64,000 nucleotides of DNA from Halomonas sp. HL-93 (GCF_900086985.1 NZ_LT593974.1:1674001-1738000); one strand, 5' to 3'; shown: positions 24,636 through 34,182, numbered from the stretch's first letter. Notes: generated by a model from the sequence alone, not told the origin. Translations and numbers: made by a program.

Positions 24636-26102
24636 ATGGCCACTTTGATGATTCAGGGCACCACCTCGGATGCGGGGAAAAGCACCGTTGTGGCGGGGTT
24701 GTGCCGTGTGTTGCAGCGCCGTGGTGTCTCGGTGGCCCCGTTCAAGCCTCAGAACATGGCGCTTAACAGTGCGGTCACGGTGGATGGCGGTGAAATTGGC
24801 CGTTCAACGGCACTACAGGCTCAGGCTGCGGGCGTTGAGCCGCATAGCGATATGAACCCGGTGCTGCTCAAACCGGAAACCGACCGCGGTTCGCAGGTCA
24901 TTTTGCGCGGCAGGGTCCACGGCCATATGGATGCCATGGATTACCACGCTTTTAAACGTACGGCCAAAGAGAGTGTGATGGCCGCGTGGCAGGCCCTGGA
25001 AAGCCGCTTTGACGTGATTATTGCCGAAGGCGCGGGCAGCCCTGCCGAGATCAACCTGCGCCAAGGCGATATTGCCAATATGGGCTTTGCTGAAGCCGCC
25101 GACTGCCCGGTGATATTGGTGGGCGATATTGACCGAGGCGGGGTGTTTGCTCAGTTGGTGGGGACGCTTTCACTGCTAAGCGAAAGCGAGCAGGCACGTA
25201 TGAAAGGGTTTGTGATCAACCGCTTTCGTGGCGATATCAGCCTGCTAAACCCAGGCATTGAGTGGCTAACGGCGCGCACCAGCAAGCCGGTATTCGGCAC
25301 GCTGCCGTACCTTCAAGGGTTATTGCTGGATGCCGAAGACAGCATTGGCCTGACCCACGCCCCAACGCAAGGGGGCACTCTCAATGTCGTCGTTCCGGCG
25401 CTGCCGCGCATCAGTAACCACACAGATTTTGATCCATTACGTTTGCACCCCCAGGTAAAGCTGACCTTTGTGGGCGCGGACCAGCCGATCCCGGCCGCCG
25501 ATGTGATTATCCTGCCGGGCAGTAAAAGCACCGCGAGCGATTTGGCTTGGCTAAAGCGCCAGGGATGGGTTGATGCTATTCAGCGCCACCTTCGCTATGG
25601 CGGCAAGCTGCTGGGCATTTGCGGTGGTTTTCAAATGCTAGGCGAGTGGGTGGAGGATCCAGATGGTCTGGAGGGTAAGCCTGAACGCGTCGAAGGGTTG
25701 GGGCTATTGCCACTGACCACGCGCATGGTGGCGGGTAAACAGCTACGCAACGTCAGCGGTGCGCTGTTCGGCGATGGCGCGGCGGTAACCGGGTACGAAA
25801 TTCACAACGGCGTCAGCGTGGGCAGAGCGCTTGAACGGCCGCTGTTTGACCTAAGCACGCACCGTGATGGCGCCATTAGTGACGATGGGCAGGTGATGGG
25901 TACTTACCTGCACGGTTTGTTTGATCACCCCGAGGCGTGCCTAACGCTGCTAACCCGTTTGGGGTTGGAGTCGGCCCAGCCGGTCGACTATCGCGCTCAT
26001 CGCGAGCGCGAGTTAGACCGCTTGGCGGATACGTTCGAGGCACATTTAGATATCGATGCCCTTATGAATCTTCTGGGAGTTGCCGTGTCGCCATCACGGT
26101 AA
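24636..26102 (+). CDS. cobQ: Cobyric acid synthase
   Basis: 488 residues, the full CobQ/CbiP length. The N-terminal dethiobiotin-synthetase-like domain has [10 protein letters not shown] (ATP loop) and [12 protein letters not shown]; the C-terminal glutaminase has the nucleophile Cys in [11 protein letters not shown] and the His in [10 protein letters not shown]. It amidates four side chains of adenosylcobyrinic a,c-diamide. No other cobalamin gene is in the window; the enzyme may serve a pathway encoded elsewhere or a salvage route. Tail overlaps the RidA gene by 41 bases convergently. Confidence 0.92.
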   Translation: MATLMIQGTTSDAGKSTVVAGLCRVLQRRGVSVAPFKPQNMALNSAVTVDGGEIGRSTALQAQAAGVEPHSDMNPVLLKPETDRGSQVILRGRVHGHMDAMDYHAFKRTAKESVMAAWQALESRFDVIIAEGAGSPAEINLRQGDIANMGFAEAADCPVILVGDIDRGGVFAQLVGTLSLLSESEQARMKGFVINRFRGDISLLNPGIEWLTARTSKPVFGTLPYLQGLLLDAEDSIGLTHAPTQGGTLNVVVPALPRISNHTDFDPLRLHPQVKLTFVGADQPIPAADVIILPGSKSTASDLAWLKRQGWVDAIQRHLRYGGKLLGICGGFQMLGEWVEDPDGLEGKPERVEGLGLLPLTTRMVAGKQLRNVSGALFGDGAAVTGYEIHNGVSVGRALERPLFDLSTHRDGAISDDGQVMGTYLHGLFDHPEACLTLLTRLGLESAQPVDYRAHRERELDRLADTFEAHLDIDALMNLLGVAVSPSR

Positions 26103-26460
26103 TCTCGACGTTACTGCCACCGCAGAGGTTGGGCGATTCGGTGCAGGTGCGGGCAGGATAGCGACCAGGTTCAAAAAACTCGGCATAGACACTGTCCATA
26201 TCGTTAATGGTATGCAGGTCGGTGAGGTGAACATCAACACGCAACACATCAACAAGGCTGCCGCCTTCCATCTCTAGCATCCGCGAAATTGCACGCATGA
26301 CCAAGCGCGTTTCTTCCTTGATGTCGCCTTGTGCAGCATGGCCGTTAGATAGATCAGAGACGGTGAGTCCGGAAATAAACACATAGCGATCATCGATCAC
26401 CATATGGCTGCCGGGGAAACTCGGGGTGGGCATGGTGGGGTCGTTAGTAAACGTCGTCAT
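26062..26460 (-). CDS. RidA-family protein
   Basis: 132 residues from ATG 26460, where AAGG lies six bases upstream (the ATG at 26466 is too close). The fold marks are [31 protein letters not shown] and V-E-I-T-V-M-A. The conserved Arg is present (A-R-T-C), with the unusual Cys pair C-T-E-S-P-N-L-C next to it. It belongs to a Rid subgroup other than archetypal RidA; imine deaminase activity is likely but not certain. Converges on cobQ. Confidence 0.82.
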   Translation of the reverse strand: MTTFTNDPTMPTPSFPGSHMVIDDRYVFISGLTVSDLSNGHAAQGDIKEETRLVMRAISRMLEMEGGSLVDVLRVDVHLTDLHTINDMDSVYAEFFEPGRYPARTCTESPNLCGGSNVEITVMATRQLPEDS

Positions 26461-26587
26461 AGTCATCCTTGTATGGCTTTACGTACACGCTTCGACATGT
26501 TGTCGCTCGCTAGGTTCATGTTGTTTATCACTGTTAAAATAATCGCGATTACACTAGGCTTGCCGCTTTTGGTGAGCGGGGGATCCC

Positions 26588-27151
26588 ATGAAAATCATGC
26601 AAATAAACCAGACAGCACAGCAAGATGCTTGTTTGGCACGGCTGTGTGCGGAGGTCTATGGCCAAACCGCCGGGCTGACGCCGCTCGTGGTATTTACCGG
26701 TACGCGCAATGTGCTTTTAGCCGAAGAAGCGGCGCGATTGCTCGCAGCCGTTGATGGTGAAGGCGCGCCCCAGGCGCTGGCATTGCTAGTGTTGGATGAG
26801 CAAGGCGAGGGGATGTCGCTCACCCACGCCTGCGATCTGGATGATCTGGAAGCCAAGGCGTGGCTGGTAGGCGAGCTGGCGCTTAAGGCGCCGCTTCGCG
26901 TTGATGCTTGCGATGCTAAACAAGAAGCGTTTTATCAGCAGTGTGGCATGAAGCGTTGGCTAGACGGCGCAGAGGGGCAGCGTATTGGATTAAGCACACG
27001 CCACCCCGCGCAAACGGTTGATGAGCTGGCAGAGACGGTCACCATCGACGAGGCGCTGATTTTGCGTCGCTTCAAGCATGACCCGGCGGCGTTTGAGCAA
27101 GCTAAACAGTTATTTATTGATGGCTTGGCGCATTTCCCTAAGGCTTTTTAA
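26588..27151 (+). CDS. Unrecognised protein with GNAT-like centre
   Basis: 187 residues, no clear family. The middle has Q-E-A-F-Y-Q-Q-C-G-M-K-R-W, which resembles the final CoA-binding helix of GNAT enzymes (A-x-x-F-Y-x-x-x-G-F), and the upstream part alternates strands and helices as in that fold, but the R/Q-x-x-G-x-A loop is absent. It may be a degenerate acetyltransferase. The C-terminal 45 residues are helical (F-K-H-D-P-A-A-F-E-Q-A-K-Q-L-F-I-D-G-L). Probably a real gene: a normal start with GC-rich codon use like its neighbours. Confidence 0.6.
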   Translation: MKIMQINQTAQQDACLARLCAEVYGQTAGLTPLVVFTGTRNVLLAEEAARLLAAVDGEGAPQALALLVLDEQGEGMSLTHACDLDDLEAKAWLVGELALKAPLRVDACDAKQEAFYQQCGMKRWLDGAEGQRIGLSTRHPAQTVDELAETVTIDEALILRRFKHDPAAFEQAKQLFIDGLAHFPKAF

Positions 27152-27177
27152 AGGCTAACTACACAGCTACCACGCGG

Positions 27178-28359
27178 CTACTTTTTTGCTAGCTCGCGCA
27201 TAGCGGTTTCCAGGCCTTCCATGGTCATGGGGTACATGCGGTCCTCAATGATCTCGCGGATCAACTGTGTCGAGTAGGTGTATTCCCAGGCTCGGGGAGG
27301 CATTGGGTTGAGCCACGCCAAGCGCGGGAAGGTGTCACACAGACGCTTGAGCCATAAACCACCCGCTTCGTCGTTGAAGTGCTCAACGCTACCGCCCGGA
27401 TGGGTCACCTCATAAGGCGACATAGCCGCGTCGCCGACGATCACCACCTGATAATCCGCGCCGTAGGTATGCAGGACGTCCATGGTCGAGATACGCTCGT
27501 TACCCCGGCGCATGTTATTGCGCCATACGCCTTCATACAGGCAGTTATGGAAGTAGTAGTGCTCCAGATGCTTGAACTCAGAGCGGGCGGCAGAAAACAG
27601 CTCCTCGCAAACGCGAATGTGGTCGTCCATCGAGCCACCTACATCCAAAAACAGCAGCACTTTAACTGCGTTATGGCGCTCCGGGCGCATCTGCACGTTG
27701 AGTAGCCCGGCGTCCTTGGCGGTTTCGCGGATGGTGCTATCCACGTCGAATTCTTCAAGCGCCCCTTGGCGGGCAAACTTGCGCAGACGGCGCAGCGCCA
27801 TCTTAATGTTGCGCGTACCAAGTTCCAGCGAATCATCGTAATCGCGAAAGCGCCGCTCGTCCCACACTTTGGTGGCGCGACGGTGGCGCGAGCCATCCTG
27901 GCCGATACGAATACCTTCCGGGTTGTAGCCGTAGGCGCCAAACGGGCTGGTGCCGCCGGTACCAATCCATTTGTTGCCGCCGGCGTGGCGCTCTTTCTGC
28001 TCCTCCAGGCGTTTTTTAAACGTCTCAATGAGCTCTTCGAGGCCGCCCAGGGATTCGATCTTGGCTTTCTCTTCGTCGGTAAGCTGCTTCTCAAACTCAC
28101 GGCGTAGCCAGTCGTCAGGGATTAGCGCTTCAATGGCAGCGTCCATATCCTCGAGGCCTTTAAACCAGGCGGCGAAGGCGCGATCAAAGCGGTCGAAGTG
28201 GCGTTCATCCTTGACCATGACCGTGCGCGCCACCTGATAGAAGGCTTCCATGTCGGCAAACACCACGCCGCGTTCCACCACCGCGTGAAGGTCGAGCAAC
28301 TCACGCAGTGAAACGGGTACCCCTGCGCGCTTGAGGGTTTCAAACAGGCCAATAAACAT
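27178..28359 (-). CDS. vWA-domain protein (CoxE-like partner of MoxR ATPase)
   Basis: 393 residues. The N-terminal half is helical with charged stretches (E-L-I-E-T-F-K-K-R-L-E-E-Q-K-E-R-H). From about residue 230 a von Willebrand A domain appears: V-L-L-F-L-D-V-G-G-S-M-D-D-H carries the MIDAS D-x-G-x-S, with the other metal residues likely in T-Y-G-A-D and V-G-D-A-A. It begins 3 bases after the MoxR gene, the usual order of a MoxR-vWA chaperone pair that acts on metal-cofactor insertion or large complexes. The target is not encoded here. Confidence 0.85.
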   Translation of the reverse strand: MFIGLFETLKRAGVPVSLRELLDLHAVVERGVVFADMEAFYQVARTVMVKDERHFDRFDRAFAAWFKGLEDMDAAIEALIPDDWLRREFEKQLTDEEKAKIESLGGLEELIETFKKRLEEQKERHAGGNKWIGTGGTSPFGAYGYNPEGIRIGQDGSRHRRATKVWDERRFRDYDDSLELGTRNIKMALRRLRKFARQGALEEFDVDSTIRETAKDAGLLNVQMRPERHNAVKVLLFLDVGGSMDDHIRVCEELFSAARSEFKHLEHYYFHNCLYEGVWRNNMRRGNERISTMDVLHTYGADYQVVIVGDAAMSPYEVTHPGGSVEHFNDEAGGLWLKRLCDTFPRLAWLNPMPPRAWEYTYSTQLIREIIEDRMYPMTMEGLETAMRELAKK

Positions 28360-28362
28360 GGC

Positions 28363-29217
28363 TTAGCGGCCTGTGCCTTTTTGGCGGCGCATCATAAACG
28401 CCAGGCGCTCAAGCAACTGGGTGTCCTGTTCATTTTTGACCAGGGCACCGGCCATCGGCGGCAAGGCTTTGACTGGGTCACGGTTGTAAAGCGCTTCCTG
28501 GGCAATATTGTCAGCCATCAGCAGTTTGAGCCAATCCACCAGTTCCGAGGTGGAGGGTTTCTTCTTCAGGCCGGGGGCTTGGCGTAAATCGAAAAATACC
28601 TCTAAGGCCTCGCTGACCAGCCGGGGGGCGATATCCGGGAAGTGCACATCGACAATCGCCTGCATGGTCTCGCGATCAGGGAACTCGATATAGTGGAAAA
28701 AGCAGCGGCGCAGGAACGCATCCGGCAGCTCTTTTTCGTTGTTTGAGGTGATAACGATGATCGGACGCTGCTCGGCGCGGATGGTTTCGCCGGTTTCGTA
28801 AACGTGAAACTCCATACGATCCAGCTCTTGTAGCAGGTCGTTGGGAAATTCGATATCGGCCTTGTCGATCTCGTCGATCAGCAGCACCACGCGCTGATTG
28901 GCGGTAAACGCTTCCCACAGTTTGCCGGGCTTGATGTAGTTGGCGACGTTTTCCACGCCTTCAACGCCAAGCTGAGAGTCACGCAGACGGCTGACAGCAT
29001 CGTACTCGTATAAACCCTGGGCCGCCTTGGTGCTGGATTTGATATGCCAAGTGATCAGTTGGGTGCCCAGTGACTCGGCGAGTTCTTCGGCCAGCAGGGT
29101 TTTGCCGGTGCCCGGTTCGCCCTTGATCAACAGCGGCCGCTCTAGCACCACGGCAGCATTGACCGCCTGCTTTAGAGCATCAGTGGCAATATAGGAAGAG
29201 GTAGAGTCAAACGCCAT
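28363..29217 (-). CDS. MoxR-family AAA+ ATPase
   Basis: 284 residues from ATG 29217 (the upstream frame is unlikely). Walker A G-E-P-G-T-G-K-T-L at about residue 37, Walker B V-L-L-I-D-E-I-D-K-A, sensor I V-I-V-I-T-S-N-N-E-K, arginine finger D-A-F-L-R-R-C. Residues P-A-T-L/L-P-P-M-A-G near the end are MoxR-like. It works as an ATP-dependent chaperone with the vWA protein three bases downstream. RBS GAGGCT precedes the start. Confidence 0.9.
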   Translation of the reverse strand: MAFDSTSSYIATDALKQAVNAAVVLERPLLIKGEPGTGKTLLAEELAESLGTQLITWHIKSSTKAAQGLYEYDAVSRLRDSQLGVEGVENVANYIKPGKLWEAFTANQRVVLLIDEIDKADIEFPNDLLQELDRMEFHVYETGETIRAEQRPIIVITSNNEKELPDAFLRRCFFHYIEFPDRETMQAIVDVHFPDIAPRLVSEALEVFFDLRQAPGLKKKPSTSELVDWLKLLMADNIAQEALYNRDPVKALPPMAGALVKNEQDTQLLERLAFMMRRQKGTGR

Positions 29218-29358
29218 GGGAGAGCCTCGGCTTGTCGAAAGCGGGGTTATAAAAGGGTAAACGGATTCAAACAAGTGTACGTGAGGGTCGCCTTCGAGGC
29301 CAACAGGTGGTCTAGCGTTATTGGTAAAGTTACACTTGCTTGAGTAACTTAGTTGGTC

Positions 29359-29377
29359 GGCAACTGTCATAGTTGCC
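29359..29377 (+). promoter_or_regulatory. Putative VapBC operator palindrome
   Basis: GGCAACT-GTCAT-AGTTGCC, perfect 7-bp arms, about 40 bases before vapB and overlapping the likely -10 region CATAAT. VapB antitoxins usually repress their own operon through such palindromes. Confidence 0.65.
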
Positions 29378-29417
29378 ATAATAGGGACAATGACAGCGTA
29401 TAACGAGAGGTTACGCC

Positions 29418-29678
29418 ATGCATGCCAACGTAAAGCAACTGCGTTTACAAACCAAGGCGCTCTTAGCGGCGACACAGCGTGGAGAAACCGTCGATATCAC
29501 TTATCGCGGCAAGCCTTGTGCACGGCTGGTGGGTCTCGATGAGAGTGGTCTGGAAACGCGTCCAGCCCGTAACCCTGCCTTCGGGTTATGGGCTGATCAG
29601 GACTCCTCGAACGGCAACGATGTTGAGTCACAGGTTCGGCGACTACGAGCGCCGCGTACGTTCGAGGTGGGTGAATAA
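29418..29678 (+). CDS. vapB: Phd/VapB-type antitoxin
   Basis: 86 residues with the Phd/YefM-like N-terminal DNA-binding fold: H-A-N-V-K-Q-L-R-L-Q-T-K-A-L-L, Y-R-G-K-P-C-A-R-L-V-G-L, followed by a disordered tail that binds the toxin. Its stop overlaps the toxin start (TAATG), so the two are translated together. The upstream palindrome is the likely operator. Confidence 0.85.
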   Translation: MHANVKQLRLQTKALLAATQRGETVDITYRGKPCARLVGLDESGLETRPARNPAFGLWADQDSSNGNDVESQVRRLRAPRTFEVGE

Positions 29679-30058
29679 TGCTGGCAGACACCGACGTACT
29701 GATCTGGAATTTGCGCGGTAATACTGCGGCGGCGGAGCGCCTGGATGATCTACCGGGCTTTTCGCTGTCCGCAGTGAGTTATATGGAGTTGGTGCAGGGC
29801 ATGCGCAACAAGCAGGAACTCAATCAACTGCGTCAAGCGCTGCATTATTGGCAGGCAAAAATAGTCCATTTGGACGAAGGTACCTCGTCGCGTGCCACCT
29901 TCCTGGTCGAAAGTTATGCGCTTAGCCATAACATGCAAATGGCGGATGCGCTCATCGCCGCGACGGCTATGGAACTGGGCGTGCCCTTACTAACCGCTAA
30001 TGATCGCCATTACCGCCATATCGATGGTTTGGCGTTAGACATCTTTCGTCCAGCTTAA
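29678..30058 (+). CDS. vapC: VapC-type PIN-domain toxin
   Basis: 126 residues, the usual VapC length. The four acidic residues of the PIN nuclease are visible: D-T-D-V-L-I-W (N-terminus), Y-M-E-L-V-Q-G, A-D-A-L-I-A-A-T-A, and L-T-A-N-D-R-H-Y. The family cuts RNA, often tRNA, and is neutralised by VapB. The pair is a complete type II module between the MoxR locus and the AcoR-type regulator, a typical mobile site. Confidence 0.88.
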   Translation: MLADTDVLIWNLRGNTAAAERLDDLPGFSLSAVSYMELVQGMRNKQELNQLRQALHYWQAKIVHLDEGTSSRATFLVESYALSHNMQMADALIAATAMELGVPLLTANDRHYRHIDGLALDIFRPA

Positions 30059-30087
30059 ATGGCTTAACTCTCATCTAACTCTATCGG

Positions 30088-32079
30088 TCACCCCTGCCAA
30101 TTCGGGGGCACGATGCCTTGGCGCTGCATTTGCCGGTATACGGTAGGCCGCGAAACCCCTAGCGTGCGAGCCACGGCGCTTATATTCCAGTGCTGTGCCT
30201 TGAGCATTTCCAGCAATGTGTGATCGGTGTCGCCATGGGCGTCTGCAGGGTTGAGGGGGCTCTGCTGGGTAATGCGTTGGCTCAGGCATTGCTCGGGCAG
30301 ATCGTGAACGGTAATTTCGTCGCTTTCCGAGGTGGCCATGGCAAATGCCAGCGCATTTTTTAGCTGGCGGATATTGCCGGGCCAGGCGTAGGCGAGCAGG
30401 GCGCTAATGGCATCGGCGCGCAGGCGGGGCGAAAGGTGACCGCCGCGTTCGTTGACCACATCGTTAAACACCTGACGAATCACGTAGAGCTTATCGGCCC
30501 GTTCACGCAGCGCGGGCAGGCGCAGTTGAGCCCCATTAAGGCGATAGTAGAGGTCTTCGCGGAACTCGCCCTGCTCGATCATTGCATCGATATTGCGGTG
30601 GGTGGCGGTAATGACCCGAATATCGACCTTCACGGGCGTATTGGCACCCAGCGGCATGACCTCCCGTTCCGCCAGTACGCGTAGCAGGCGGGTTTGCAGT
30701 GACAACGGCATATCGCCGATTTCATCGAGAAACAGCGTGCCGCCATGGGCCTGGGGAATTAGCCCGCGCATGCCTTTGGAACGGCCACCGGTAAAGGCGC
30801 CTGGCTCGTAACCAAACAGCTCGCTTTCGATCAGCGCTTCGGGGATAGCAGCGCAGTTCACTGCGATAAAGGGCCCTTTGGCGCGTTGACCGCTGTCATG
30901 TAGTGCTCGGGCAACCACCTCTTTCCCCGTGCCGGTTTCACCACTAATCAGCACATTAACGCTGGCTTCGTTGCACAGCCTCTCCGCTAGCTTCTGCACC
31001 TTGCGCATAGCAGGGTCGTCAGCGCCCAGCCGAACCAGTGGCTCCGGAAGGCCGGAGGGAGCCGGATGCGCTTGAGCCGGGCGTGGGCGGCGCGGTTCCA
31101 GCAGGCTAATAAAGTAAATGGTGTTGTCGACTCTGGCACGAAAAGCGCGCAGTTGATCGTCGGTGGCGCTATTGATGCTAAGCACATCGGCGATATCGCA
31201 CTCGAATAATTCTCCTAGCATGGGCGTTGGGTCTAGCGACCAGGGTGGCCAGCGGCGCTGGTGCTCGGCGATCAATTCACGCCCTACGGCATTGGCAGCA
31301 ATTACTTGCCCGTTCTCTTCAATGGCGATGAGCCCCCGTCCGTTAACGTGTACAAACTCCCGCGAGGTATCCAGGCGCACCATCAGGCAGTCGCGATAGC
31401 GCTGCAGGAAATAAGCATCCTCAATCATGCGTGCGTAAAGCGTTACCAGCGAGAGGCTGAAATTTTGGCTCTCATGCTGAGTAGGCGATTGCAGCGCGGA
31501 GATATCCAGCACCGCTATGACATTGCCCTGAGGGTCAGCGATAGGTGCGGCGGTGCAGGTGAGCGAAATATGCGAGGCGTCGAAGTGCTCCTGGCGGTGA
31601 CAGATAATCGCTTGGCGATCGTGCAGGCAGGTGCCTACGGCACAGGTACCCGCAAAGCGTTCGTCCCAATCGGCTCCCAGGTAAAGGCCCGCTCTGCGCA
31701 GCTGCTGGTCTTGGTTAGGGTCGCCGCGAAACTCGACGGTAATGCCGCGGTGGTCGGTGAGCAGCAGCACATAGCCTAGCTGGGCGATTTGCTGATAGAG
31801 CTGGTCAACCCCTGCGCGTGCTACATGCAAAAGCTCATCGACAGATTCCCGGTGCTCAATCAGGGTCTGCTGGGGTACGACGCGGGCAGGGCGAGGCCGG
31901 GTGGGGTCGAGCTGGTACTCGTTTAGGCAGCGCAGCCAGGAGCGCCGAATGGTCGCTTGCGCCGGTAGTTGCGGAACGTCCAAGCCTTCGCCGAGCTGGA
32001 AAACATGCTCGATATGCTGGCGCTGAACGGATTGCAGCCGTGCAGGCAGGGGCGATTGAGTGGGCATGGCGTGATTCAC
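30088..32079 (-). CDS. Sigma-54-dependent activator (AcoR type)
   Basis: 663 residues. N-terminal GAF-like sensor (about 75-210: G-A-D-W-D-E-R-F-A-G-T-C-A-V-G-T-C-L, A-P-I-A-D-P-Q-G-N-V-I-A-V-L-D-I), a PAS-like stretch around 245-330, the AAA+ domain from about 350 (Walker A G-E-T-G-T-G-K-E; sigma-54 contact loop G-A-F-T-G-G; Walker B G-G-T-L-F-L-D-E-I-G-D) and a Fis HTH at the end (W-N-I-S-A-V-A-R-T-L-G-V-S-R-P-T-V-Y-R). This is the layout of AcoR, which switches on acetoin use. It is divergent from the monooxygenase/dehydrogenase operon, whose -24/-12 promoter it should activate. Confidence 0.9.
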   Translation of the reverse strand: MNHAMPTQSPLPARLQSVQRQHIEHVFQLGEGLDVPQLPAQATIRRSWLRCLNEYQLDPTRPRPARVVPQQTLIEHRESVDELLHVARAGVDQLYQQIAQLGYVLLLTDHRGITVEFRGDPNQDQQLRRAGLYLGADWDERFAGTCAVGTCLHDRQAIICHRQEHFDASHISLTCTAAPIADPQGNVIAVLDISALQSPTQHESQNFSLSLVTLYARMIEDAYFLQRYRDCLMVRLDTSREFVHVNGRGLIAIEENGQVIAANAVGRELIAEHQRRWPPWSLDPTPMLGELFECDIADVLSINSATDDQLRAFRARVDNTIYFISLLEPRRPRPAQAHPAPSGLPEPLVRLGADDPAMRKVQKLAERLCNEASVNVLISGETGTGKEVVARALHDSGQRAKGPFIAVNCAAIPEALIESELFGYEPGAFTGGRSKGMRGLIPQAHGGTLFLDEIGDMPLSLQTRLLRVLAEREVMPLGANTPVKVDIRVITATHRNIDAMIEQGEFREDLYYRLNGAQLRLPALRERADKLYVIRQVFNDVVNERGGHLSPRLRADAISALLAYAWPGNIRQLKNALAFAMATSESDEITVHDLPEQCLSQRITQQSPLNPADAHGDTDHTLLEMLKAQHWNISAVARTLGVSRPTVYRQMQRQGIVPPNWQG

Positions 32080-32159
32080 CCTGGGGCTTGTTATTGTCCT
32101 TCCAGCCTATGCGCTCTGGCGTGGGTGTCAACGACGTGCCATTACGCCGTTAGTCGTGT

Positions 32160-32204
32160 GTTACACCTGTAACGCCAGAGTGTAAACGGTGTGACAGGTG
32201 TACG
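32160..32204 (+). promoter_or_regulatory. Paired upstream activating palindromes
   Basis: Site 1 GTTACA-CC-TGTAAC (32160-32173, perfect) and site 2 GTGACA-GG-TGTACG (32191-32204, degenerate) share the GTnACA-N2-TGTA pattern and lie 31 bases apart, about three helical turns. They are about 80-125 bases ahead of the -24/-12 promoter at 32286, which suits enhancer sites for the adjacent AcoR-type activator. Confidence 0.6.
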
Positions 32205-32285
32205 CTCTACATGACGCCCAATTGCTAACAGGTTTTTTATTTTTTATTTATATTTTTCAATATATTGAGTTTAATTTTAAGTGAT

Positions 32286-32301
32286 TGGCATAGCGGGTGC
32301 T
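32286..32301 (+). promoter_or_regulatory. Sigma-54 promoter (-24/-12) of the monooxygenase operon
   Basis: TGGCATAGCGGGTGCT keeps the GG and GC cores at the required spacing, matching the TGGCAC-N5-TTGCT consensus except two positions. Start of transcription is expected near 32312, about 46 bases ahead of the monooxygenase ATG. Confidence 0.7.
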
Positions 32302-32357
32302 TAGGGTTGTGTGTCACAAGACAGTCAACAATAACAAACCTGCATGGAGTACCCGCT

Positions 32358-34166
32358 ATGTCAGAGACACAAGCCCAACAAACCGCCACAGCTACTGTTC
32401 AAGGCTGGCTGAGTGATTTTGATCAGGCGCTACAGGCCCAGGATATCCAAGGTGTGCTCGCACTGTTTAATGACGAGTGCTACTGGCGCGATTTCCTTAC
32501 TTTCACCTGGAATTTAAAAACCTGTGAAGGTAAAGACGCGATTCAAGCCATGCTCAATGCCACTTTGGAGAACGTGCGGCCTTCGAACTGGCAACTAGAG
32601 GGCGAAGCAACCCAAAATGGCGATGTTGCTGAGGCGTGGTTCACCTTTGAGACCTCGGTCGCCAGCGGCAAAGGCTATTTGCGACTTAAAGACGGCAAAT
32701 GCTGGACGCTGCTCACCACGATGCAGTCACTGCATGACTTCCCAGAGCCGCGTAATCACCACCGTCCTAAAGGTGCTGAGCACGGCGCCAATAAGCAGCG
32801 CGAAACCTGGCTGGAAGCACGACAGCGCGAAGAAGCGGAACTTGGTTACACGCAGCAGCCTTACTGCGTGGTCATCGGCGGAGGCCAAGGTGGGATTGGT
32901 CTTGGGGCACGACTAAAGCAGATGGGCGTGCCGACCATTATTATCGAGCGCAACGAGCGTGCAGGGGACTCCTGGCGAAATCGCTATAAGTCGCTCTGCC
33001 TCCACGATCCGGTCTGGTACGACCACCTTCCCTATATTCCTTTCCCTGAAAACTGGCCGGTGTTTGCCCCCAAAGACAAGGTGGGCGATTGGCTGGAGAT
33101 GTACACAAAGGTGATGGAGCTCAATTACTGGAGCTCCACCGAGTGTCAAAATGCACATTTCGACGAAGCCGCAGGTGAGTGGGTGGTAAACGTCAAGCGT
33201 AACGGCGAAGCGATCACTTTACGGCCCAAGCAACTGGTGATGGCCACTGGGATGTCGGGAATGCCCAATATGCCGCAATTTCCAGGGGCGGAAAGCTTTG
33301 CAGGCGAGCAGCAGCACTCCAGCCAGCACCCTGGGCCGGATGCTTATGCTGGCAAGAAGTGTGTGATTGTAGGCTCGAATAACTCTGCTCACGATATTGC
33401 CGCGGCACTATGGGAACACGATGCCGATGTGACCATGCTGCAGCGCTCGTCGACGCATATTGTGAAGTCGGATTCGTTGATGGAAGAGGTGTTGGGGCCA
33501 CTCTACTCCGAAGAGGCGGTGGCCAGTGGCTTAACCCATGACAAGGCTGATCTGATTTTTGCATCGATCCCCTACAAGGTGCTGCCAGACTTCCAACGCC
33601 CGGCGTTTGAGGCGATCAAACAGCGCGACGCCGCGTTCTATCAGAAGCTCGAAGATGCAGGCTTTCTGCTCGACTTCGGTGACGACGACTCTGGGCTGTT
33701 CTTGAAGTATCTACGCCGGGGCTCGGGTTACTACATCGATGTGGGCGCCTGCGATCTGGTCGCCAGTGGCGATATCAAGCTACGCAGCGGCGTAGGCATT
33801 GAGCGTATTAACCCGCACTCCATCACGCTGACCGATGGCAGCGAGCTAGAAGCAGACTTGATCGTTTATGCCACTGGCTATGGTTCCATGAACGGCTGGG
33901 CGGCCAGGCTTATCTCCCAGGAGGTGGCGGATAAAGTGGGTAAATGTTGGGGCTTGGGTTCTGACACTACCAAAGACCCCGGCCCTTGGGAGGGCGAGCT
34001 GCGCAATATGTGGAAACCCACCCAGCAAGAGGCGCTGTGGTTCCACGGCGGCAACCTGCACCAGTCGCGGCACTACTCGCACTATTTGGCGCTGCAGTTG
34101 AAAGCACGCATGGAGGGGCTGGAAACGCCTGTCTACGGTCTGCAGCCGGTTCACCATACGTCTTAA
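32358..34166 (+). CDS. Flavin monooxygenase with N-terminal NTF2-like domain
   Basis: 602 residues from ATG 32358. Residues about 10-130 are a SnoaL/NTF2-like domain (L-F-N-D-E-C-Y-W-R-D-F-L-T-F-T-W); residues about 165-590 are a class B-type flavin monooxygenase: FAD loop V-V-I-G-G-G-Q-G-G-I-G, second nucleotide loop C-V-I-V-G-S-N-N-S-A-H-D, and a third strand end V-Y-A-T-G-Y-G. The canonical FxGxxxHxxxW motif of BVMOs is not obvious. It is the first gene of a sigma-54 promoter unit, followed 16 bases later by the dehydrogenase. It probably oxygenates a ketone, aldehyde or amine with NADPH. Confidence 0.85.
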   Translation: MSETQAQQTATATVQGWLSDFDQALQAQDIQGVLALFNDECYWRDFLTFTWNLKTCEGKDAIQAMLNATLENVRPSNWQLEGEATQNGDVAEAWFTFETSVASGKGYLRLKDGKCWTLLTTMQSLHDFPEPRNHHRPKGAEHGANKQRETWLEARQREEAELGYTQQPYCVVIGGGQGGIGLGARLKQMGVPTIIIERNERAGDSWRNRYKSLCLHDPVWYDHLPYIPFPENWPVFAPKDKVGDWLEMYTKVMELNYWSSTECQNAHFDEAAGEWVVNVKRNGEAITLRPKQLVMATGMSGMPNMPQFPGAESFAGEQQHSSQHPGPDAYAGKKCVIVGSNNSAHDIAAALWEHDADVTMLQRSSTHIVKSDSLMEEVLGPLYSEEAVASGLTHDKADLIFASIPYKVLPDFQRPAFEAIKQRDAAFYQKLEDAGFLLDFGDDDSGLFLKYLRRGSGYYIDVGACDLVASGDIKLRSGVGIERINPHSITLTDGSELEADLIVYATGYGSMNGWAARLISQEVADKVGKCWGLGSDTTKDPGPWEGELRNMWKPTQQEALWFHGGNLHQSRHYSHYLALQLKARMEGLETPVYGLQPVHHTS

Positions 34167-34182
34167 CAAGGAAGGGCAACCC

